A stretch of DNA of 23,035 nucleotides from an uncultured Mycoplasmatota bacterium. Lineage in GTDB: Bacteria; Bacillota_I; Bacilli_A; RF39; UBA660. Shown in pieces: positions 1 through 6,687 of the stretch (positions are counted from its first letter, which is position 1; each line of letters opens with the position of its first letter). The translations under genes were made by a program, and so were the position numbers. Below the pieces are notes generated by a model. That model ran no database searches. It saw nothing but the letters and a program-made list of their open reading frames with translations, and was not told the origin of the DNA. Location of the stretch: the NCBI GenBank assembly GCA_900547995.1, contig URIY01000028.1, positions 1 through 23,035 of the forward strand, given 5' to 3'.

Positions 1-13
1 CTTATAAAATAAG

Positions 14-2506
14 CTATTTACCACAGCATTGTTTGTACTTCTTACCAGAGCCACAAGGGCATAAATCATTACGACCAATCTTTTGTACTCTTTTTGGCGC
101 TGCTTTTTTTACTTTATTTTGATCAGTCACAGCCTCACCTTTTACAACTTCCTTGCGTTCAATATTTTGTCTAATTTCTGCTCTCATTAGATAAATCATT
201 GCTTGTTTATCAATATTATTTAACATTGATTCAAACATTTCAAAACCTTCATTTGTATATGCTCTTAAAGGGTCCTCTTGGGCATAACTTCTTAAATGAA
301 TACCTTCTCTTAAATGAGACATGGTATTAATATGTTCCATCCAATTTGTATCAATTACCCTTAAAGTTATAGCCTTTTCAAATTCATCAGTTATTTCTTT
401 TGGTACATCCTCAATTTTCTTATTGTAAGCATCTACAACTAGTTTTGTTATATCATCAATAATTTCTTCTGCACTTTTATCTCTTAACATGGCTTTTTCT
501 TTAAACTCGTAATTCATTTCCTCATTTAAAGTTTCAATTATTTCATCAATATCTTTATCAGTAATATATCCCTCTGGTTCTATATGTGAATTTACTAGTT
601 CAGATATATGAAATCTAAATGATTGAAGTACAGATTCATGAATTGATTCACTATCAAGTATTTCATTTCTTTTTTCATAAATATATGTTCTTTGTTGATT
701 AATAACATCATCATATTGAAGTAGTTGTTTTCTTATATCAAAATTATTTCCTTCAACTCTTTTTTGAGCAGTTTCAATAGATTTTGAAAGTGCTTTATTA
801 CGTATAGAAACATCACCAGAAAAACCTAATCTTTGTAATAATGCTTTTGTTCTATCAGCACCAAATCTTACCATTAAATCATCTTCAAAAGATACGCAAA
901 ATTGTGATGCTCCTGGGTCACCTTGACGTCCTGAACGTCCACGTAATTGATTATCAATACGTCTTGATTCATGTCTCTCTGTACCGACTACAAATAAACC
1001 GCCTAGTTCTTTTACTTCATCAGTAAGTTTAATATCTGTACCACGTCCAGCCATGTTGGTTGCAATTGTAACAGCACCTTTTTCACCAGCTTTGGCAATT
1101 ATTTCAGCTTCTCTTGCATGGTTTTTAGCATTTAATACTTCATGTGGAATATGAACTTTTTTTAACATGGAACTTATTAATTCACTTGTTTCAACAGCTA
1201 TTGTACCTACTAATACTGGTTGACCTTTTTCATGGCACTCTTTAATATGTTCAATGATTGCTTTATATTTACCTTCCTTTGTTGCATAAATTAAATCACC
1301 ATAATCGATACGACTTACTGGTTTATTTGTTGGAATTTGAATTACATACATATTGTATATGTCTCTAAATTCTTCTTCTTCTGTTTTGGCAGTACCTGTC
1401 ATACCAGATAATTTTTTATACATTCTGAATAAATTTTGGAATGTAATAGTTGCAAGTGTTTTTGTTTCTTCTTGAATTGCTAAACCTTCTTTGGCTTGAA
1501 TTGCTTGATGTAGTCCATCAGAATATGCTCTACCCTTCATTTGATGACCTGTATTTTGATCTACAATTATTACTTCACCATTTTCAACAATATAATCAAA
1601 ATCTCTTTTAATTGAATAATTAGCCTTTAATGCTTGATTAATATAATGAACAAGTGATGTATTATTCAAATCATACAAATTACTTACATTAAAATATTTT
1701 TCAGCAGCTTCACTACCTTTATCATCAAGTGTTACAGCTTTTGTCTTTTCATCATATACGTATCCATCATTTTCTTTCAATGTTTTGCCAAAACTATCTG
1801 CTTGGACGTATAAATTGGCTGTTTTTAAAAAGCCGCCAGAAATAATTAATGGAGTTCTTGCCTCATCGATAAGAACTGAGTCAACTTCATCAATAATAAC
1901 AAAGTTTAATCCTCTTTGGACCCTGTCCTGACTCTTTACAACCATATTATCACGTAAATAATCAAAACCAAGCTCATTATTAGTTGTATATGTAATATCA
2001 CAATTATAAACTTCTGTTTTCTCTTTTGGAGTTAATTCTCTATAGTTAACTCCAACAGTAAGACCTAAAAATCTATAAATATTACCCATCCACTCTGCAT
2101 CACGACCTGCCAAGTATTCATTTACGGTAATAATATGAACACCATCACCACTTAATGCATTTAAATAGGCAGGCATAGTTGCAGTTAAAGTTTTACCTTC
2201 ACCTGTACGCATTTCAGCAATATTACCATAGTGTATTGCAAGTCCACCCAATATTTGAACATAATATGGTTTTTCTCCAATTACACGATATGCAGCCTCT
2301 CTTGCAACCGCAAAAGCTTCAACTTTAATATCTTCTAATGTTTCACCATTTTCTAGTCTATTTTTAAATTTTTCTGTTTTCCCTTTTAATTCTTCATCTG
2401 TTAATTTTGACATTTCTTCATCTAAGGCAATAACTTGGTTTGCTATTGACTTAAATTTTTCTAATTGTTTGTATTCATGATTAAATATTTTCTTAAAAAA
2501 TGCCAT
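14..2506 (-). CDS. secA: Preprotein translocase ATPase SecA
   Basis: SecA is the motor that pushes unfolded secretory proteins through the SecYEG channel at the inner face of the membrane, using ATP. Its 830 residues match Firmicutes SecA (about 840). Visible motifs in order: Walker A MRTGEGKT near residue 100; DEVDSVLIDEARTPLIISG near 207-225; GMTGTAKTEEEEF in the second nucleotide-binding region; NMAGRGTDIKL; and GTERHESRRIDNQLRGRSGR. The C-terminal zinc-binding SEC-C tail reads CPCGSGKKYKQCC and contacts SecB or ribosomes in other bacteria. The ATG at 2504-2506 follows an AGGAAGG site. It lies downstream of hpf, the usual Firmicutes order, but hpf has its own terminator between them. A short inverted repeat (1-13) directly after the stop may be the start of the secA terminator, cut by the window edge. 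Identity is secure. Confidence 0.98.
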   Translation of the reverse strand: MAFFKKIFNHEYKQLEKFKSIANQVIALDEEMSKLTDEELKGKTEKFKNRLENGETLEDIKVEAFAVAREAAYRVIGEKPYYVQILGGLAIHYGNIAEMRTGEGKTLTATMPAYLNALSGDGVHIITVNEYLAGRDAEWMGNIYRFLGLTVGVNYRELTPKEKTEVYNCDITYTTNNELGFDYLRDNMVVKSQDRVQRGLNFVIIDEVDSVLIDEARTPLIISGGFLKTANLYVQADSFGKTLKENDGYVYDEKTKAVTLDDKGSEAAEKYFNVSNLYDLNNTSLVHYINQALKANYSIKRDFDYIVENGEVIIVDQNTGHQMKGRAYSDGLHQAIQAKEGLAIQEETKTLATITFQNLFRMYKKLSGMTGTAKTEEEEFRDIYNMYVIQIPTNKPVSRIDYGDLIYATKEGKYKAIIEHIKECHEKGQPVLVGTIAVETSELISSMLKKVHIPHEVLNAKNHAREAEIIAKAGEKGAVTIATNMAGRGTDIKLTDEVKELGGLFVVGTERHESRRIDNQLRGRSGRQGDPGASQFCVSFEDDLMVRFGADRTKALLQRLGFSGDVSIRNKALSKSIETAQKRVEGNNFDIRKQLLQYDDVINQQRTYIYEKRNEILDSESIHESVLQSFRFHISELVNSHIEPEGYITDKDIDEIIETLNEEMNYEFKEKAMLRDKSAEEIIDDITKLVVDAYNKKIEDVPKEITDEFEKAITLRVIDTNWMEHINTMSHLREGIHLRSYAQEDPLRAYTNEGFEMFESMLNNIDKQAMIYLMRAEIRQNIERKEVVKGEAVTDQNKVKKAAPKRVQKIGRNDLCPCGSGKKYKQCCGK

Positions 2507-2532
2507 ATCATCATTCCTTCCTGTATATTATC

Positions 2533-2561
2533 ATTGTATCAAAAAAACATATAAAATAACA
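2533..2561 (-). promoter_or_regulatory. Possible secA promoter
   Basis: On the minus strand a -35-like TGTTAT (2556-2561) lies 17 bp from a -10-like TACAAT (2533-2538), about 27 bp before the secA start. The -35 match is weak. A separate promoter is expected because a terminator follows hpf. Confidence 0.35.
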
Positions 2562-2581
2562 GTATTTTAGTTAAAATAAAG

Positions 2582-2606
2582 AAAAAATTAACTATAAAAG
2601 TTAATT
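2582..2606 (-). terminator. Terminator of hpf
   Basis: A perfect 8-bp stem (AATTAACT and AGTTAATT at 2586-2593 and 2599-2606) encloses a 5-nt loop. A T-run follows on the minus strand (A-run at 2582-2585). The upstream arm touches the hpf stop codon. Confidence 0.8.
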
Positions 2607-3139
2607 TAATCTATTACTTCAATAATACCATAATCATTATCAGTACGTTTATACAAAATATTGGTATCACCTGTTTTATCATTTTTAAATATATAGAATG
2701 TATGTCCTAATAATTCCATTTGAAGAATTGCTTCTTCCTCACTCATAGGTTTTGTATCTATATTTTTCCTTTTAACTATTTTGTTTTCTGTCTTTTCCTC
2801 AGGTGCTTCAAAATCAAGATTTAATTCCCTGATACTTTCTTTGCCAACATTTTTCTTCATACGAGTTTTATTCTTACGAATTTGTCTTTCAAGCTTATCA
2901 ATTGAACAATCAATAGCTGCATAAAAGTCTTTATTAGCCTCTTCAGCACGAAGTATCATTTTTTTAATAGGTATTGTTATTTCAACCTTTTGCATAGCAC
3001 CTGATGGTTTAATAACAACATTAGCACCTATCGCATTATCATCATCAAAATACTTATTTAATTTAGATAGTTTCCTTTCTGTATACTCCCTAATTGCATC
3101 TGTAATTTCAATTTTCGTTGCACGAATATTAATCTTCAT
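2606..3139 (-). CDS. hpf: Long-form ribosome hibernation promoting factor
   Basis: HPF binds the decoding region of the 30S subunit in stationary phase. The long form dimerises 70S ribosomes into inactive 100S particles. The N-terminal domain (about residues 1-100) has the beta-alpha-beta-beta-beta-alpha pattern, beginning MKINIRATKIEITDAIREY. A lysine-rich linker follows. The C-terminal dimerisation domain (about 120-177) shows KRKNIDTKPMSEEEAILQME and the typical GHTFYIFKN segment. I chose the ATG at 3137-3139 (177 residues) because AGGAAGG lies 8 bp upstream. A GTG three codons earlier (3148) touches that ribosome-binding site and is unlikely to be used. The gene is next to secA, as in Bacillus. 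It has its own promoter and terminator, which fits growth-phase control. Confidence 0.95.
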   Translation of the reverse strand: MKINIRATKIEITDAIREYTERKLSKLNKYFDDDNAIGANVVIKPSGAMQKVEITIPIKKMILRAEEANKDFYAAIDCSIDKLERQIRKNKTRMKKNVGKESIRELNLDFEAPEEKTENKIVKRKNIDTKPMSEEEAILQMELLGHTFYIFKNDKTGDTNILYKRTDNDYGIIEVID

Positions 3140-3160
3140 AATTATCACCTTCCTATAATA

Positions 3161-3169
3161 ATTATACCA
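3161..3169 (-). promoter_or_regulatory. Extended -10 promoter of hpf
   Basis: TGGTATAAT on the minus strand is a perfect TG-N-TATAAT extended -10. No convincing -35 lies 16-18 bp upstream. The inferred leader is short, about 15 nt. Confidence 0.5.
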
Positions 3170-3201
3170 TAAATTTTGAAATAAAAATATGTTAAATTAT
3201 G

Positions 3202-3231
3202 AAAAAAACCACTATACTAGAGCGGTTTTTA
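3202..3231 (-). terminator. Terminator of the cold-shock gene
   Basis: On the minus strand AAAAACCGCT pairs with AGTGGTTTTT (one G-U pair), with a 7-nt loop and a T-run. The csp stop codon (3212-3214) lies inside the hairpin, so the last codons also form the terminator. Confidence 0.75.
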
Positions 3232-3424
3232 CTTCTTCAACCTTTTTAGCTTGTAAACCTTTATCTGTTCTAACAAGTTCAAAGTCAACATATTGACCTT
3301 CAACTAAAGTTTTATAACCTTTTGTTAAGATTGCTGAATAATGTACGAAGATATCTTCACCATCGTTATATTCTATAAAACCATACCCTTTCTCATTGTT
3401 AAACCATTTTACTTTTCCTCTCAT
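3212..3424 (-). CDS. csp: Cold-shock protein, CspA family
   Basis: This is a 70-residue single cold-shock domain, an OB-fold RNA chaperone that melts mRNA structure in the cytoplasm. RNP1 is KGYGFIEY (residues about 13-20) and RNP2 is DIFVHYSAI (about 24-32). The N-terminal GKVKWFNNEKG is typical. The length matches CspA/CspB. The ATG at 3424 has AGGAGG about 6 bp upstream, and a clear promoter precedes it. The inferred 5' leader is only about 30 nt, so the long thermosensing leader of E. coli cspA is not obvious here. The gene is divergent from agrB and shares a 325-bp intergenic region with it. Confidence 0.96.
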   Translation of the reverse strand: MRGKVKWFNNEKGYGFIEYNDGEDIFVHYSAILTKGYKTLVEGQYVDFELVRTDKGLQAKKVEEVKTALV

Positions 3425-3459
3425 AAAAATCCTCCTTCTATAAAATCGCTTACAATATA

Positions 3460-3488
3460 AATATATCGTTCAAGAGCTTGTTTTTCAA
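3460..3488 (-). promoter_or_regulatory. Promoter of the cold-shock gene
   Basis: On the minus strand TTGAAA (3483-3488), a 17-bp spacer and TATATT (3460-3465) form a near-consensus vegetative promoter about 35 bp before the start codon. Confidence 0.7.
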
Positions 3489-3594
3489 CAAATTTAAATC
3501 CCTAAGTTTCGACAAAATATTACAACATAAGGCATTACTGCTCAAGCGACAATACAAAAAATTATATAACTTAAACAAGGAAAATTATTAAAAA

Positions 3595-3626
3595 ATGTCT
3601 GAAATGACGATTTTAATGTCCGAAAT
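3595..3626 (+). promoter_or_regulatory. Paired 21-bp-spaced direct repeats, candidate AgrA (LytTR) site
   Basis: ATGTCTGAAAT (3595-3605) and ATGTCCGAAAT (3616-3626) match at 10 of 11 positions. They start exactly 21 bp apart, two helical turns. LytTR regulators such as AgrA and ComE bind two 9-bp direct repeats with a 12-bp gap, which is the same 21-bp period. A weaker related copy begins at 3677 (ATGTCGTTTAAT). The repeats lie upstream of agrB, where AgrA autoregulation would act. Binding is inferred; the repeats and their spacing are seen. Confidence 0.6.
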
Positions 3627-3657
3627 AGTAAAAAATGATTACATATTGATAATTTTA

Positions 3658-3672
3658 AAGTTTTAAAAACTT
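3658..3672. repeat. Inverted repeat in the agrB upstream region
   Basis: AAGTTTT (3658-3664) and AAAACTT (3666-3672) form a perfect inverted repeat around one base. It lies between the direct repeats and agrB. It may be an operator half-site pair or simply AT-rich chance. Confidence 0.35.
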
Positions 3673-3682
3673 AAAAATGTCG

Positions 3683-3700
3683 TTTAATGCAACCATTAAA
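3683..3700. repeat. Inverted repeat just upstream of the agrB -10
   Basis: TTTAATG and CATTAAA form perfect 7-bp arms around CAAC. The repeat ends about 20 bp before the probable -10, near where a -35 or an operator would sit. Confidence 0.45.
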
Positions 3701-3718
3701 ATCTAGGTAACAAACTAA

Positions 3719-3727
3719 TGATATTAT
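3719..3727 (+). promoter_or_regulatory. Probable extended -10 promoter of agrBD
   Basis: TGATATTAT (3719-3727) fits TG-N-TATTAT, the extended -10 pattern used by other genes here. No good -35 is present, as expected for an activated promoter. It would give a very short leader before AAAGGAG (3736-3742). An alternative -35-like TTGATA at 3646-3651 could serve a promoter further upstream. Confidence 0.4.
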
Positions 3728-3749
3728 GATAGCGTAAAGGAGCGATGTA

Positions 3750-4358
3750 ATGAGAGATTTAGTTATAAATAAGTCATTATTATTTATAAAACAGAATAGT
3801 TCCTACAACGATGAAAAGCTTGCTGAAATAAAATATGGTCTTGAATCAATATATATTTTAATTACCAAGACAATTATTATATTATCAGTTGCATTTATAC
3901 TTGGATTATTTAAAGAAGTAGTAATATTTTCACTACTGTATAGTTTAATAAGAATGCCTTCATTTGGATTACACGCTACAAAAAGTTGGATATGTTTAGT
4001 TAGTTCTTTATCAATATTTCTAATATTTCCAATGATATGCAAATTTGTTATTATTCCATGGTTTATTAAAAGTATTATCGGAGTTATTAATATATTATTT
4101 ATGTTTAAAAATGCTCCTGCTGATACTTATAAAAGACCTATTATAAATAAACAAAGAAGGGAAAGATATAAATTCTTATCTGTAATGATTAGTGCAGTGA
4201 TGTGCTTATGTTCATTCTTTATAAAAGATAATTTTATATCAAACGCTTTAATACTTTCAGTTTTTGTTCAATTATTTTTGATATCACCATTTATATATAA
4301 ACTATTTGGATTGCCTTATAATAATTATAAGAAGTATATCAATAATGGTTTAAATTAA
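3750..4358 (+). CDS. agrB: AgrB-family membrane peptidase for AgrD
   Basis: AgrB is an integral-membrane cysteine protease. It cuts the C-terminal tail of AgrD and helps form the thiolactone ring of the autoinducing peptide. The protein has 202 residues, close to staphylococcal AgrB (about 190), with about five hydrophobic segments. The catalytic block RMPSFGLHATKSWIC carries His75 and Cys82; the seven-residue spacing equals His77/Cys84 of S. aureus AgrB. The later PADTYKRPI fits the conserved P-A-D...K-P region. The ATG at 3750 follows AAAGGAG at 3736-3742. agrD lies 35 bp downstream on the same strand, and a LytTR regulator and GHKL kinase converge from the other side. Family assignment is strong; the peptide product is inferred. 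Confidence 0.93.
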   Translation: MRDLVINKSLLFIKQNSSYNDEKLAEIKYGLESIYILITKTIIILSVAFILGLFKEVVIFSLLYSLIRMPSFGLHATKSWICLVSSLSIFLIFPMICKFVIIPWFIKSIIGVINILFMFKNAPADTYKRPIINKQRRERYKFLSVMISAVMCLCSFFIKDNFISNALILSVFVQLFLISPFIYKLFGLPYNNYKKYINNGLN

Positions 4359-4393
4359 TATTTAAACATAGAGAATAAAAAGGAGGAAGAATT

Positions 4394-4516
4394 ATGGGAA
4401 GATTTTTTGCAAATCTACTAAGCAAGATGGGGTTTGGTGCTGCTAATGCTGGTAGTCAATCTTGCTTTATGGTTTGGCTTGATGAACCAGAATGTCCTAA
4501 AAGTCTAATTAAATAA
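4394..4516 (+). CDS. agrD: AgrD-like autoinducing peptide precursor
   Basis: This 40-codon gene has a strong AGGAGGAAG site 4 bp before its ATG. The N-terminal part, MGRFFANLLSKMGFG, is suited to an amphipathic membrane-anchoring helix. The middle, SQSCFMVWL, contains the ring cysteine Cys24. The acidic tail DEPECPKSLIK (30-40) aligns with DEVEVPKEL of S. aureus AgrD, with D30, E31, E33, P35, K36 and L38 in register. Cutting before D30 would give a ring of Cys24-Leu29 (six residues); cutting after Trp28 would give the common five-residue ring. CFMVW resembles the Listeria AIP core CFMFV. A second cysteine, Cys34, lies in the tail that is removed. A strong terminator follows, so agrBD is a closed two-gene operon. 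Confidence 0.93.
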   Translation: MGRFFANLLSKMGFGAANAGSQSCFMVWLDEPECPKSLIK

Positions 4517-4530
4517 TTATTACCTATTAT

Positions 4531-4562
4531 AACTATTACGAAGCAATTCGTAATAGTTTTTT
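4531..4562 (+). terminator. Terminator of agrBD
   Basis: A perfect 12-bp stem (4531-4542 and 4547-4558) closes on the GNRA tetraloop GCAA, and TTTTTT follows. It ends about 12 bp before the opposing terminator. Confidence 0.93.
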
Positions 4563-4574
4563 GTATTTATGTAC

Positions 4575-4605
4575 AAAAAAATTAAGATAATAGTTCTACC
4601 TTAAT
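4575..4605 (-). terminator. Terminator of agrAC
   Basis: On the minus strand ATTAAGGTAG pairs with TTATCTTAAT (10 bp, two G-U pairs) around a 5-nt loop, followed by a T-run (A-run 4575-4580). The agrC stop codon (4601-4603) is inside the stem. Confidence 0.8.
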
Positions 4606-5770
4606 CTTCATTTATCTTTAATCGTATAATTTGGCTAAACGTTTTACCATGGATTTCTCTATCATTTTTAAAACAATCATTTTCTCTAATTATACTTTTT
4701 ACTAAACTTAATCCGTATCCATGGCCTTTTCCTTTAGTAGTATAACCACTATTGTCTATCTTATCTAATTCAATTATACCACTATAATTATTAGAAACTT
4801 TAATATATAATTCATCATTTTCATACTTTAAATATATATCAATTTCTTTCTTTTTAAGTTCACTCACAGCTTGTATAGCATTATCTAAAAACACACCAAC
4901 TATTTTACATAATTCTTGATTAGTTTTTATCGGAATATTATCAAAATCTAATTCATTTAAACTTCTATCTACATCTAAGTTAGAATTAATTTTCTTTTCC
5001 TTCATAGTTAATATTTTATAATATATCAAACCTCTTAAACCACCTGATGGTATTCTATTCGTTTTATATATAATGGCATCATTATCTTTATATTGTGTAT
5101 CAATTATAGAATTAATATATTCACTAGTATTACTTTCACCTTTATCAATCATTCCTTTAATTACTAATAATTGATTTTTATTTTCATGATTGGTTACTCT
5201 TTGTAAATCAAGTAAATTTTCATATTCATTTAAATTCTTTAATAAAATATCGTATTCAGATTGAATTCTATTTTTTTGATTAAATTCATTAAGTGTTACC
5301 AGTATAGCAATTGTATAAATTATAACCATAACTAAAACTACTATCTGTATAACCTTTGGATTATAGGAAAACTGACATAAATAAAAGATTATACTAAACA
5401 TTACAACTGATATAGTTATTAAAATAATATAGTAATAATATTCACTATTTTTAATTTTTATAAGATTTATTTTTTTAATTATTCTCTGTATATTACTATT
5501 ACAAAATATTAAAGTTACAGTAATGAAAACTAAACTATTGGCAAATAAGTTTAAATATCCGTTATTTCTAAAATAAACCATATCTAAAGATAAGACATTT
5601 AAAAAAATACTAGTATAAATTATGTCAACTAATATAATAACTAACCATACTATAAACGTAGTAATTATCATATTAAAAATATTAATTTTTTGCCCATGAG
5701 TTATATATATTAAACATACTATTGTTAACAGAAAGAGTATAATTAATTTTATAAAACTATCTGTAACCAT
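4601..5770 (-). CDS. agrC: AgrC-like GHKL histidine kinase, main reading frame
   Basis: This is the AIP receptor kinase of the agr system, a polytopic membrane sensor that phosphorylates AgrA. The visible frame has 389 residues. About five membrane segments occupy residues 5-160. The phosphoacceptor motif NHENKNQL has His195 and is followed by the dimerisation helices. The GHKL ATPase domain (about 280-389) has the N-box FLDNAIQAV (Asn297) and the G-box TTKGKGHGYGLSLV. The ATG at 5770 has no Shine-Dalgarno site and begins inside a membrane helix. The frame is open further upstream to 5839 and encodes the rest of that helix (IYSNKKFWISTFILGLY), but no ATG precedes it. The true start is almost certainly the ATG at 5931 in another frame (see the N-terminal fragment entry). 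Joining the two frames gives 443 residues, close to staphylococcal AgrC (430). As sequenced, the receptor lacks its first helix and half of the second. Confidence 0.88.
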   Translation of the reverse strand: MVTDSFIKLIILFLLTIVCLIYITHGQKINIFNMIITTFIVWLVIILVDIIYTSIFLNVLSLDMVYFRNNGYLNLFANSLVFITVTLIFCNSNIQRIIKKINLIKIKNSEYYYYIILITISVVMFSIIFYLCQFSYNPKVIQIVVLVMVIIYTIAILVTLNEFNQKNRIQSEYDILLKNLNEYENLLDLQRVTNHENKNQLLVIKGMIDKGESNTSEYINSIIDTQYKDNDAIIYKTNRIPSGGLRGLIYYKILTMKEKKINSNLDVDRSLNELDFDNIPIKTNQELCKIVGVFLDNAIQAVSELKKKEIDIYLKYENDELYIKVSNNYSGIIELDKIDNSGYTTKGKGHGYGLSLVKSIIRENDCFKNDREIHGKTFSQIIRLKINED

Positions 5771-5793
5771 ATATGAAAAAAAGACATATAATC

Positions 5794-5931
5794 CTAGTAT
5801 AAATGTAGAAATCCAAAATTTTTTATTGGAATATATTTTTTACAGCCAATTAAAATCATTATTAAAGTAAGTTTAACAAATGCATCTAACAATGAACCCA
5901 TCAAAACTAAAAGTGGCATATTCTTTATCAT
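5794..5931 (-). pseudogene. agrC: Out-of-frame N-terminal part of agrC
   Basis: A 45-codon frame starts at the ATG at 5929-5931, which overlaps the agrA TGA stop as ATGA. AGGAGG lies 10 bp upstream, inside agrA. It encodes one hydrophobic helix, PLLVLMGSLLDAF to LTLIMILIGCKK. At six A residues on the minus strand (T-run 5836-5841) a one-base shift moves into the frame of the main agrC ORF, with hydrophobic coding continuing at once. Without the shift this frame ends in TAG after 13 further codons (from YIPIKN). Thus the start signal and first helix are here and the rest of the receptor is in the other frame. Possible causes are a real mutation, a phase-variable tract, slippage-based recoding, or a base-call error. 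A genuine separate 45-residue membrane peptide is possible but less likely. Confidence 0.82.
5836..5841 (-). other. A6 homopolymer at the agrC frame break
   Basis: Six A residues on the minus strand encode the two Lys codons after Gly29-Cys30. One extra A, or re-reading one A, joins TGT-AAA-AAA to ATA-TAT-TCC and restores a 443-residue AgrC. The tract is short for classic slippage, so a sequencing artefact remains possible. Confidence 0.75.
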
Positions 5932-6635
5932 CTCAAATCTTCCTCCTCTTTATACATATTTGATAATAGTCTAATCTGTTCACCATTATCAAATGTAATA
6001 CTACCATCTTTTTTATTTATTAATCTAATTCTATTTTTATTTGCTAAACAAGATCTATGAGTATGTATAAATGATGATCCTAATAAATCTTCCATTTCAT
6101 TAATTGTTTTAATTATTCTAAATTCTGTATAATCTGTTTTAACAATACATTTTCTATCTACACTATCTCTAGTTACATATAATATATCATTAACTGGGAG
6201 AGTATAAAGTGTGCCACGATCTTCAAATCTAATTGCTTGCTTATGTCCTATCATTTTAAGTGCCTTATTAATAGCTGAAGAAATTCTTTTTTCTTGATTA
6301 TTAAATTTTGATACAAAAGTTAAAAACATTAATTCTTCGTCTAATAATGCTGGTCCTAATTCATAGTGTGATGTTAAGAAAATTATAATACTATCAATAT
6401 CTTTTTCTCTTATCTTTCTAGCCATATTAATACCTGATTCACTAGGAGTTTCAATATCTAAGATATAAATTTTATTAGAAAGATTTTGATTAATCATTTT
6501 AATAAAAGATTTATTATAATCACTGTATAAATGAACTTTATAACTTAAATTATTCTTCATCATAACTTTAATAATTAAATCTTCAACTTGTTTTCTTATT
6601 ACCTCATTATCATCACAAACAATAAAATTTATCAT
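5928..6635 (-). CDS. agrA: AgrA-like LytTR response regulator
   Basis: This is the cytoplasmic response regulator of the agr system; once phosphorylated it binds direct repeats and activates transcription. It has 235 residues. The receiver domain (1-125) has the acidic pair Asp8-Asp9, the phosphoacceptor Asp60 in YILDIETPSESG, and the FLTSHYE segment in the switch position. The LytTR DNA-binding domain (about 135-235) shows GTLYTLPVNDILYV and the typical SFIHTHRSCLANKNRI block. The ATG at 6635 has AGGTG 8 bp upstream. Its TGA stop overlaps the agrC ATG, so the two are translationally coupled. The order is regulator first, kinase second, the reverse of staphylococcal agrC-agrA, and the pair lies on the opposite strand from agrBD. 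Family and partner assignment are strong; the target genes are unknown. Confidence 0.93.
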   Translation of the reverse strand: MINFIVCDDNEVIRKQVEDLIIKVMMKNNLSYKVHLYSDYNKSFIKMINQNLSNKIYILDIETPSESGINMARKIREKDIDSIIIFLTSHYELGPALLDEELMFLTFVSKFNNQEKRISSAINKALKMIGHKQAIRFEDRGTLYTLPVNDILYVTRDSVDRKCIVKTDYTEFRIIKTINEMEDLLGSSFIHTHRSCLANKNRIRLINKKDGSITFDNGEQIRLLSNMYKEEEDLR

Positions 6636-6659
6636 AATACAAACACCTCAATATCTATA

Positions 6660-6674
6660 TTTGCAAATTGCAAA
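6660..6674. promoter_or_regulatory. Inverted repeat downstream of the agrA promoter, candidate operator
   Basis: TTTGCAA and TTGCAAA form a perfect 7-bp inverted repeat around one base. It lies just downstream of the inferred agrA transcription start and 25 bp before the ATG, where a bound repressor would block transcription. The binding protein is unknown. Confidence 0.5.
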
Positions 6675-6687
6675 CACTACCTTTATT

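Noticed and set aside
3140..3148. GTG start for hpf at 3148
   Set aside because: The GTG overlaps the ribosome-binding site that is correctly spaced for the ATG at 3139.
5770..5771. ATG at 5770 as the genuine agrC start
   Set aside because: It has no Shine-Dalgarno site, coding potential and hydrophobic sequence continue upstream in frame, and a well-placed start exists at 5931 in the other frame.
5836..5841. Classical programmed -1 frameshift signal at the agrC break
   Set aside because: The tract reads T-AAA-AAA-T in frame and does not fit X-XXY-YYZ, and no strong downstream structure was seen. Slippage is possible but a standard recoding site is not supported.
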